Assembly: GCA_964459305.1 (NCBI GenBank)
Contig: CAYWNA010000264.1
Span: 1 to 18,433 of the forward strand
Length of the DNA: 18,433 nucleotides
From: CAYWNA01 sp964459305
GTDB lineage: Bacteria > Planctomycetota > Planctomycetia > Pirellulales > Pirellulaceae
Direction: 5' to 3'
The translations under genes and the position numbers were made by a program. This document shows positions 1 through 6,957 of the stretch, piece after piece (the first letter of the stretch is position 1; each line of letters opens with the position of its first letter). Below the pieces are notes generated by a model. The model was not told where the DNA came from. It saw only the letters and a program-made list of their open reading frames with translations, and did no database searches.

Positions 1-182
1 ACGATCCGGAAACCACCGACACGCCCCTTGAGACGTGGGAGACGCTTTCGGGCGAAGTCACCGCGCCCGTTGGCGCAACGAAAGGGCGAATCGTTGTCGG
101 TCTGAAAGATCACAAGCCCGGCGCCGGCGGTGTCCTCCATTTCGACAACGCCCGGGTTGTTGCGCAAGGGGAGAAACGGTAA
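1..182 (+). CDS. C-terminal fragment of a GH2-type secreted glycosidase paralog
   Basis: The reading frame that begins at base 3 is open to a TAA at 180-182 and gives 59 residues; the rest of the gene lies upstream of the window. The peptide aligns without gaps to the last 57 residues of the GH2 protein at 9737-12502, with 42 identical by hand count, including the shared WETLSG, GATKGRIV and FDNARVV segments. This is the end of a jelly-roll, carbohydrate-binding-like C-terminal module, so the full gene is most likely a third GH2 paralog. That part is inference, because only the accessory module is visible and it could be attached to another catalytic domain. The MFS gene starts 47 nt downstream on the same strand, so the two may be co-transcribed. 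Confidence 0.75.
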   Translation, partial: DPETTDTPLETWETLSGEVTAPVGATKGRIVVGLKDHKPGAGGVLHFDNARVVAQGEKR

Positions 183-229
183 AGGACGCAAACTGGCAAG
201 AGTGTAAGAAAGCGGAGACCAGTGCGAGA

Positions 230-1585
230 ATGAAACAAACATCACCCATGAAGTTCATTCTTATCTGTACCTTCGGAGCCGCTCTGGGCGGCCTTCTTTT
301 CGGGTACGATACGGCCGTGGTTAACGGCTCCATCAAGTACCTGGAAATCTATTTCAGCCTGTCCGCCGGTCTCAAGGGATGGGCCGCGTCGAGCGCGCTC
401 GTCGGCTGTATTTTTGGGGCGATGTTTGCCGGGGCGCTCAGTGATCGCTTTGGGCGAAAGAGAATCATGATTCTGTGTGCGGTTCTCTTTACAATCAGTG
501 CCATCGGTTCTGCCATACCCAAAACACTCACCTTTTTTGTGTGGGCGAGATTCATTGGTGGACTCGGGGTGGGCGGCGCCTCCATGTTGTCTCCCATGTA
601 TATTGCCGAGATTGCTCCTGAAAGAATTCGTGGTCGCCTCGTCTCCTTGTACCAGTTGGCCATTGTATCGGGGATCCTGGTCGTATTTGTGGTCAACATG
701 TTCATTCAAAGGATGGGCAACGAAGCGTGGAATACCGACTTTGGCTGGCGCTGGATGTTCGGATCGGAGACCATTCCCGCCCTCCTCTTCGGCTTGGTCC
801 TGCTGATCGTACCGGAAAGCCCGCGATGGCTGATGAAAATGGGTCGCAAATCGGAGGCCGAACTTGTTCTCATAAAGGCGGTCGGTCAGGCCCATGCTGA
901 AGCGGCCGTCAAACAAATTGAAGAATCCCTTTCCCATGAAGAAGGGAACTTCTCAGAACTGTTTACATCCGGCTACCGAATGGCCTTGATCGTTGGTGTC
1001 TTCCTGGCCATCTTTCAGCAATTGAGCGGTATCAATGTGATCATGTATTACTCCACGGAGATCATTCAATCGGTCGGGACCCGTACGGATACGGCCTTTA
1101 TGCAGACGGTCATCATGGGTGCGGTCAACCTGGTTTTTACGGGGGTAGCCATCTGGCTCGTGGACAAGGTCGGCCGAAAAGCCCTGCTGATCGCTGGAAC
1201 GACCGTCCAGTGCATCTCCTTGACAGCCGTCGGGTACTTAATTCGTACGGATGGAAATCCATACGTCGTCTTGTCATTCATCTTGCTCTTTGTGGCCTCG
1301 TTTGCGGCCGCCATGGGCCCGGTGATGTGGATCGTCATTTCCGAAATATTCCCCAACAAGGTGCGGGGAAGAGCCATGTCGGTCGCCACCTTGACCCTTT
1401 GGACCGTCTGCTACACGATGACGCAGACCTTTCCCATATTGCTTGAGAGAATAGGTGGCGCCAACACGTTCTGGATCTATGCTGTGGGCAGTTTGCTGAG
1501 CGTCGTCTTCATTGTCAAAGTTGTTCCAGAAACGAAAGGGCGAACCCTCGAAGAAATCGAAGCGAGTTGGCTTAAAGGAAGCTGA
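230..1585 (+). CDS. MFS sugar porter (sugar:H+ symporter-like)
   Basis: This is a 451-residue inner-membrane transporter of the Major Facilitator Superfamily, sugar porter family (relatives include XylE, AraE and GalP), expected to import a monosaccharide, usually with protons. Family signatures seen: GYDTAVVNG in helix 1 (about residue 25), SDRFGRKR after helix 2 (71-78), PESPRW before the central loop (195-200), QQLSGIN in helix 7 (263-269), DKVGRK (312-317) and PETKGRTLEE at the C-terminus (433-442). Length is normal for the family. ATG 230 was chosen because translation from there begins just before helix 1; the frame is open further upstream but would overlap the preceding gene and add a non-hydrophobic Arg-rich leader. 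A weak GGAG lies 12 nt upstream, and ATG 248 is an alternative. The next gene begins 5 nt after the stop. The substrate cannot be read from sequence; a pentose or hexose released by the neighbouring glycosidases is likely. Confidence 0.93.
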   Translation: MKQTSPMKFILICTFGAALGGLLFGYDTAVVNGSIKYLEIYFSLSAGLKGWAASSALVGCIFGAMFAGALSDRFGRKRIMILCAVLFTISAIGSAIPKTLTFFVWARFIGGLGVGGASMLSPMYIAEIAPERIRGRLVSLYQLAIVSGILVVFVVNMFIQRMGNEAWNTDFGWRWMFGSETIPALLFGLVLLIVPESPRWLMKMGRKSEAELVLIKAVGQAHAEAAVKQIEESLSHEEGNFSELFTSGYRMALIVGVFLAIFQQLSGINVIMYYSTEIIQSVGTRTDTAFMQTVIMGAVNLVFTGVAIWLVDKVGRKALLIAGTTVQCISLTAVGYLIRTDGNPYVVLSFILLFVASFAAAMGPVMWIVISEIFPNKVRGRAMSVATLTLWTVCYTMTQTFPILLERIGGANTFWIYAVGSLLSVVFIVKVVPETKGRTLEEIEASWLKGS

Positions 1586-1590
1586 ATTCA

Positions 1591-2760
1591 ATGGTTAATG
1601 AGATTGATTATGATGTTCCCGACTTTCAAAAGAGATTTGAAGCACGCTTGGGCAGGGTAAAGGAAAAGACGCGACAGGCGTTTGAATTCAAAGAAGTTGA
1701 TGCACCACCGTTCTTGGTCAACAGTGCGTTCTACCATCTGTTCGGCACGGACCCTGAAACCATACCGGACGGCTATTATGATGACCCGGCCGTCATGACC
1801 CGATTTCAGGAAGTCTCCTTCCATGAGCAGATCAAAGCTGTGGATGATGATTTTGTGCCCTATCTGGTTCCGTGGTTCGGCACGGCAGTGCTGTCATCCG
1901 CATTGGGCGCGAAAGTGGTATATCACGAAAAAGCCGATCCCTCTTTTGATCCAACGCGCTTTGCAATAAAGGATGAGGACGATATCAGGAATCTGGAGAT
2001 AGCGGACCCTGACAAGGATGGCCTGATGCCGAAAGTCCTTCAGTTCATTCGGTATATGAAAGAGGCCAGTTTCTTGCCTGTAGGTATGACCGACTGCCAG
2101 GGCCCCTTGGCATCAGCGAACCAACTAGTCGGATACGATAAGCTGATATTCATGATGAATGACTCGCCCGATGCCGTGCATGAACTGATGGATAAGATCA
2201 CCGAATCGCTTATTCTCTGGATCAAGCGGCAGAAAGTTGAATCAGGCGAGGCATTGAGTGAATGTATCGGTGACCAGCAGGTTTATGTTGGAGAACACGC
2301 TGGTGTGTGGCTTTCTGATGACGACGCCGTGCTTTGGAGCCCCGATTTGTACAGGGAGTTTGTTGTTCCCTACAACTCAAGAGTTTTCAAGGAGTTTGGA
2401 GGCGGGATTCTTCACTATTGTGGCAATGCAAATCACCAAATTGACAATCTTCTCAATACGGATGGATTGGTAGGGCTTAACGTCTATGCATTACATGATC
2501 TGAAAGGGATACGTGAACTGAAGAGGCGCATAGAAAAGCGGCTCGTTCTGTTTGCATGCGACTTTGCGCCGTTGGACCATGAAGCCTATTATGAAGACCT
2601 ACTGTCGAATATGTCCTTCACTGGTCTGATCGTTGATTGCCAGTTTTCACCTGTTGTTAGCCTGACAGAATCCGGCTACGGCACCGAGTGCCGGGACAAG
2701 GGAGATACGCGGAAAGCACTCATTAAGAGCATACGGTTGGACGAAGTCGTTTCGGGCTAG
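1591..2760 (+). CDS. Uroporphyrinogen decarboxylase-like (UroD/MtaA superfamily) protein
   Basis: This 389-residue cytoplasmic protein has the UroD-fold TIM barrel, a superfamily that contains haem-pathway HemE and the corrinoid-dependent methyltransferases MtaA and CmuA. It is probably not HemE: it carries HYCG (His275, Cys277) followed by Cys350 in VDCQF, which fits the His-x-Cys...Cys zinc site known from MtaA-type enzymes, and it sits in a sugar locus. Other conserved-looking stretches are VPWFGTAV (93-100), DLYREFVVPY (252-261) and FACDFAPLD (321-329). The ATG lies 5 nt after the transporter stop, with an AAGGA about 10 nt upstream, so the pair is almost certainly co-transcribed. Base composition looks lower in GC than downstream genes (hand count of 2401-2460: 25 of 60 G/C). 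The substrate is unknown; transfer of a methyl group from a methylated sugar or C1 compound is a hypothesis only. No corrinoid protein gene is visible nearby. Confidence 0.85.
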   Translation: MVNEIDYDVPDFQKRFEARLGRVKEKTRQAFEFKEVDAPPFLVNSAFYHLFGTDPETIPDGYYDDPAVMTRFQEVSFHEQIKAVDDDFVPYLVPWFGTAVLSSALGAKVVYHEKADPSFDPTRFAIKDEDDIRNLEIADPDKDGLMPKVLQFIRYMKEASFLPVGMTDCQGPLASANQLVGYDKLIFMMNDSPDAVHELMDKITESLILWIKRQKVESGEALSECIGDQQVYVGEHAGVWLSDDDAVLWSPDLYREFVVPYNSRVFKEFGGGILHYCGNANHQIDNLLNTDGLVGLNVYALHDLKGIRELKRRIEKRLVLFACDFAPLDHEAYYEDLLSNMSFTGLIVDCQFSPVVSLTESGYGTECRDKGDTRKALIKSIRLDEVVSG

Positions 2761-2816
2761 TCGGGGTGCCAGTGTTCCATGAATTACGAGGGGTCTTTCG
2801 ATCGGGAGAATACGTT

Positions 2817-5800
2817 TTGATCCGGACATTGAACCACTTGCCGCGCCCCGCCACGGTTGCCGTAGCAGCGTTGTGTCTCGTTGTTCCTGCAACCATCTCC
2901 GCGGAACCGAACGCGCAAGAGATCCTCGCTACGACCGGAGTTCGAGGCGGTCTGATCGTACACGTCGGCTGTGGCGACGGCCGACTCACCGCGGCGCTTC
3001 GGGCCGGGCACGGCTACTTGGTGCAAGGGTTGGACGCGAACGCGGAAAACGTCCAAGCTGCTCGCGAGCACATTCGTTCTTTGGGATTGTATGGCCCGGT
3101 CTCGATCGACGGCTACGACGGCACGACGTTACCGTACATCGACAATCTGGCCAACCTGATCGTGGTCGAGGAGCCGGGTTCCTTAGCCGACGAGGAGATC
3201 ATCCGTGCGCTCTGTCCGGGCGGCGTGGCGTATCTGAAGCGGGACGGGCAATGGGTCAAAACGGTCAAGCCGCGGCCGGCCGAGATGGACGACTGGTCAC
3301 ATTACCTGCACGACGCCGGCGGCAACGCGGTCTCGCACGATTCGATCGTTGGCCCACCGGAGAGAATGCAGTGGCTCGGCAGTCCCCGTTGGGCGCGACA
3401 CCACGACAACATGTCGAGCGTCAGCGCCGTGGTCTCGGCCGGTGGGCGGCTGTTCTATGTGATCGACGAGGGATTGCGAGCGTCGATCCTGGTCGCGCCG
3501 AAGTGGACCGTGATCGCCCGCGACGCATTCAACGGCACGATCCTCTGGAAGCGGCAAATCGATCGCTGGCATACGCATCTTTGGCCGTTGAAGAGCGGCC
3601 CGGCCCAATTGCCGCGCCGGTTGGTCGCCGATTCCCACCGCGTTTACGTCACACTCAATCTGGACGGGCCGCTGGTCGCGCTCGATGCGGCTACCGGCGA
3701 GACGGTCCGAACCTACGACAACACCGCGGCCACCGAAGAGGTTATCTGCCACGACGGCGTGCTCTATGCAATGGTCAACGACGCGAAGGAAAAGCCCGAC
3801 TACGACGGCCGGCGACGCTTTCGCCAAGGCTATAGCGCGACGCTCTGGGACGAGCAACAGCGGGAAATCGTCGCCCTGCGGGCCGACACGGGGGAGAAAC
3901 TATGGAGCGTCCGCAAATGCGTGTTGCCGGTCACCTTGGCTGCCGACGCCGGGCATGTCGTCTTTCATGACGGGCGGAGCGTTGTCTGTCTGGACCGCCA
4001 CACGGGCAAGGAACTGTGGCACTCCGAGCCGGTCGCGCGAAGCGAGAAGATCCTTTCATTCTACGCACCCACGCTGGTCCTCTATGACAACGTCGTGCTC
4101 TTCTCCGGCGGCGAGACGGCCGGCCTGCAGACGGGCGGTTGGTACGAGAAGGGCGAAGACACCATGACCGCCCTCTCGATCGACAGCGGTAAGGTCCTCT
4201 GGTCGGCCTATCATCCGCCCAGCGGGTATCGATCGCCCGAGGATCTACTGGTGGCCGGCGGACTCGTCTGGACGGGCGAGACGACGAGCGGCCGGGTCGA
4301 GGGCCGGTTTACGGGTCGCGATCCGCACACGGGCGAAGTGAAGAGCGAATTCACGCCCGACGTCGAAATCTATTGGTTCCATCACCGGTGCTATCGCGGC
4401 AAGGCGACTGACAAGTATCTGCTGATGGCACGTACCGGCACCGAGTTCGTCGACGTGGCCAAGGAGCATTGGATTCCGCACCACTGGGTCCGCGGCTCGT
4501 GTTCCTACGGCGTGATGCCGGCCAACGGCCTGATCTACGCCCCGCCGCATCCGTGCGCGTGCTACCTGGAGGCCAAGCTCAACGGCTTCAACGCCCTGGC
4601 CCCGGGCCGCAGAGCGGAAAGAGGAAAGCGGACCGCCGAGCCGCGGTTGCAGCGCGGCCCTGCGTATAACGATCCATTATTACGGCTTTCGGCTCTCGAC
4701 TCTCCGCTTTCGGAAGCCTGGCCCACCTATCGTCACGACGCCGCGCGCAGCGGCAGCTCGAGCACCTCCGTGCCTGCGTCACTCGGGACCGCTTGGCGAA
4801 CCAAGCTCGGCGGGAAGCTTAGCAGTCCGGTGATCGCCGAGAACAAGGTCTTCGTGGCCTCGGTCGACACGCACAGGGTCTATGCGATGGACGCCCGCTC
4901 GGGCGAGCAATTATGGCACTACACGACCGGCGCTCGGATCGATTCGCCGCCGACCATCTATCGGGGTCGCGTGCTGTTCGGCTCGGCCGATGGTTGGGTC
5001 TATTGCCTTCGCGCAAGAGACGGCCAGTTGGCTTGGCGATTCCGCGCGGCGCCGAGCGACGAGCGCATGACGGCCTTCGAGCAGGTCGAATCGGTCTGGC
5101 CCGTGCCGGGCAATGTGCTCGTGCAGGACGGCACGGCCTATTGCGTGGCCGGCCGGTCGATGTTCCTTGACGGGGGCCTGCGCCTCGTGCGGCTCGATCC
5201 GGCCACCGGCCGCCTCCTCTCGGAGACGGTGCTCAATGACAAGGAAGAGGCGACCGGCAAGGACATGCACGAGTATGTCAGTTGGCTGAATATGCCGCCG
5301 GCCTTGCCCGACGTGCTCTCGAGCGACGGGCGGCTGGTCTACATGCGGTCTCAGCCGTTCGAGCTCGACGGAACGCGTCTGCCGCTCGAAGCGATGCCCT
5401 ACACGGATGACATCAACTTCGGCTTCGGCGCGCCGCCGCCCGAGCAGCGTGCCGAACACGCACACCTGTTCTGCCCGACCGGTCTGCTGGACGACAGTTG
5501 GTGGCATCGTAGCTATTGGATGTTCGGCAGCCGGTACGTCAGCGGTTGGTGCGGCTTCTTCCAAGCCGGCAAAGCGGCGCCGGCCGGCCGGATCCTGGTG
5601 TTCGACGAGGAAAAGGTCTACGGATTCGGCCGCAAGCCGAAGTATTTCAGTTGGACTTCGCCGATGGAGCATCATCTGTTCGCCGCCGAAAGAATTTCGT
5701 CCGACCGGCCCGAGTCCGAGCAAGAGGGGCTGCAAGAGACGCTGGTTCGGGTGAACAATTCGCCGAGCCTCAACCCGGCCGGCAAGGCGCTCACGGTCGA

Positions 5801-6722
5801 GGCCTGGGTCAACTCCCGGAAGCCCAACGGTGTCGTCCTTGCCCGGGGCGGATTCATCCATGGCTACACGTTGTACATTGAAGGCGGACGCCCGCACTTC
5901 GGCGTTCGAGTGACCGAAGAGTTCAAGTTCGTTTCCGCCAAGGCAAAGCTCACGAAGCGATGGGTCCACTTGGCTGGCGTGCTGACGGCCCAGAAGAAAC
6001 TCCAGCTATACGTCGACGGCCGATTGGCCGCTTCGGCCGACGCGCCAGGACTGATCGCGGCCGATCCCGCCGATTTGATGGAAATCGGCGCCGATCATGG
6101 CAGCGTAGGCAACTACACTAGCCCGTTCCCTTTGAACGGGCTGGTGGATGAAGTTCGCATCTATCACCGAGCCTTGACAGCCGCTGAAATCCAACAACGG
6201 GTCGCCGGCATTTCAGCGGACGAAAAGGACTTGGCGCTGGCCTACGACTTCAATGACGGCAAGGCGACCGATCGATCGGGCCACAATAACCATGGCCAAG
6301 TGCTAGGCGCCGCGGCCATTAAAGGCAAGGCCGGCGGGGCTCTGCAATTCACTGATCGAGCCGGCTTGCCGCCCGATTTTATGGTCAACCACCATTGGAC
6401 GGCCGAGCTGCCGTTGTTCGTTCGTGCGTTGGTCCTTGCCGATGGAACGCTCTTCATGGCCGGCCCGCCCGACGAGGCCGACGAAGATTTGATGTTCCCG
6501 AAGATTAACGACCCGGCCGTTCAATCGCAACTGGCCGACCAAGCCGACTCCCTGGCCGGTCGCCGCGGCGCCATGCTATGGGCCGTCTCGGCCGACGATG
6601 GGGAGAAGCTCGCCGAACTGATGCTCGACTTCCCCCCGGTGTTCGACGGCATGGCCGCCGCCGGTAAGCGTCTCTATGTGGTGACGGTTGACGGCTCGGT
6701 CGTCTGCCTTGCGGGTCGATAA
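2817..6722 (+). CDS. Exported methyltransferase-like / PQQ beta-propeller / LamG fusion protein
   Basis: The predicted product has 1301 residues. I chose TTG 2817 because GGGAG (2803-2807) is well spaced upstream and the product then starts with a Sec signal peptide (Arg/His n-region, hydrophobic VAVAALCLVVPA, cleavage after ISA near residue 29). The frame is open back to GTG 2766, but that start would bury the signal. Domains in order: a Rossmann SAM-methyltransferase-like segment (about 40-140, motif I VGCGDGR near 50-56); propeller blades with PQQ-type signatures such as DAFNGTILW (about 235-245), RHTGKELW and DARSGEQLW (about 690-740); a LamG/concanavalin-like domain (about 970-1130, with FNGL-like LNGLVDEVRIYHRAL near its end); and a final blade ending VDGSVVCLAGR. 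I recognise the architecture as a planctomycete family of unknown function. It follows the UroD-like gene by 56 nt. The methyltransferase part may be catalytically dead, since SAM is not expected outside the cytoplasm. Confidence 0.85.
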   Translation: MIRTLNHLPRPATVAVAALCLVVPATISAEPNAQEILATTGVRGGLIVHVGCGDGRLTAALRAGHGYLVQGLDANAENVQAAREHIRSLGLYGPVSIDGYDGTTLPYIDNLANLIVVEEPGSLADEEIIRALCPGGVAYLKRDGQWVKTVKPRPAEMDDWSHYLHDAGGNAVSHDSIVGPPERMQWLGSPRWARHHDNMSSVSAVVSAGGRLFYVIDEGLRASILVAPKWTVIARDAFNGTILWKRQIDRWHTHLWPLKSGPAQLPRRLVADSHRVYVTLNLDGPLVALDAATGETVRTYDNTAATEEVICHDGVLYAMVNDAKEKPDYDGRRRFRQGYSATLWDEQQREIVALRADTGEKLWSVRKCVLPVTLAADAGHVVFHDGRSVVCLDRHTGKELWHSEPVARSEKILSFYAPTLVLYDNVVLFSGGETAGLQTGGWYEKGEDTMTALSIDSGKVLWSAYHPPSGYRSPEDLLVAGGLVWTGETTSGRVEGRFTGRDPHTGEVKSEFTPDVEIYWFHHRCYRGKATDKYLLMARTGTEFVDVAKEHWIPHHWVRGSCSYGVMPANGLIYAPPHPCACYLEAKLNGFNALAPGRRAERGKRTAEPRLQRGPAYNDPLLRLSALDSPLSEAWPTYRHDAARSGSSSTSVPASLGTAWRTKLGGKLSSPVIAENKVFVASVDTHRVYAMDARSGEQLWHYTTGARIDSPPTIYRGRVLFGSADGWVYCLRARDGQLAWRFRAAPSDERMTAFEQVESVWPVPGNVLVQDGTAYCVAGRSMFLDGGLRLVRLDPATGRLLSETVLNDKEEATGKDMHEYVSWLNMPPALPDVLSSDGRLVYMRSQPFELDGTRLPLEAMPYTDDINFGFGAPPPEQRAEHAHLFCPTGLLDDSWWHRSYWMFGSRYVSGWCGFFQAGKAAPAGRILVFDEEKVYGFGRKPKYFSWTSPMEHHLFAAERISSDRPESEQEGLQETLVRVNNSPSLNPAGKALTVEAWVNSRKPNGVVLARGGFIHGYTLYIEGGRPHFGVRVTEEFKFVSAKAKLTKRWVHLAGVLTAQKKLQLYVDGRLAASADAPGLIAADPADLMEIGADHGSVGNYTSPFPLNGLVDEVRIYHRALTAAEIQQRVAGISADEKDLALAYDFNDGKATDRSGHNNHGQVLGAAAIKGKAGGALQFTDRAGLPPDFMVNHHWTAELPLFVRALVLADGTLFMAGPPDEADEDLMFPKINDPAVQSQLADQADSLAGRRGAMLWAVSADDGEKLAELMLDFPPVFDGMAAAGKRLYVVTVDGSVVCLAGR

Positions 6723-6763
6723 GCAACTTCGCATCGCTCGAGAAATATGTGTCCGATTTCCTG

Positions 6764-6832
6764 TGAGCGGCAAGGCGCTAGCCGCCGGTTTTTCCAGGTT
6801 CAACGAACCGGCCGCTAGCGCCTTGCCGCTCA
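6764..6832. repeat. Long intergenic palindrome (27-bp arms, 15-nt loop)
   Basis: The left arm (6764-6790) and right arm (6806-6832) are reverse complements over 27 bp with one mismatch; the outer 19 bp (TGAGCGGCAAGGCGCTAGC) are perfect. The loop is 15 nt. It lies 41 nt after the stop of the propeller gene and about 125 nt before the next start. There is no T-tract, so it is not a classical intrinsic terminator, although such a hairpin could stop or stabilise RNA. The arm sequence resembles dispersed palindromic repeats of planctomycete intergenic regions (from memory, not checked). Confidence 0.85.
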
Positions 6833-6855
6833 GTTATTCGTCGAACGATCCTTGC

Positions 6856-6957
6856 TTGACAAGCCGATTCGACCGTTCAGACTCGAAACTCTGGGTTTCA
6901 GGAAACCTTGTCAGTGGGGCCCGAAACACTGCGAACCGTTACATCAAGGAGAACACC
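6856..6957 (+). promoter_or_regulatory. Leader and candidate promoter of the first GH2 gene (copy 1)
   Basis: The leader begins with TTGACA (6856-6861), a perfect -35 hexamer, exactly 102 nt before the start codon. Seventeen bases further is AGACTC, a poor -10. The second GH2 gene also has TTGACA exactly 102 nt before its ATG, followed by a clearly related sequence. An AAGGAG ribosome binding site (6946-6951) sits 6 nt before the GTG. The leader homology is directly visible; promoter function is inferred, and a different sigma factor may use it. Confidence 0.5.

Noticed and set aside
35..229. Upstream extension of the sugar porter frame to position 35
   Set aside because: It overlaps the preceding gene in another frame and would add an Arg-rich leader that does not belong to the family; ATG 230 puts helix 1 near the N-terminus as expected.
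4911..5969. Long minus-strand open frame (352 codons) opposite the propeller gene
   Set aside because: It is a shadow of a high-GC gene; the plus frame has clear domain signatures and the minus translation has none.
6688..6957. Upstream extension of the first GH2 frame, crossing the end of the propeller gene and the palindrome
   Set aside because: The AAGGAG-GTG at 6958 followed by a signal peptide is a much better start, and the extension would translate an inverted repeat.
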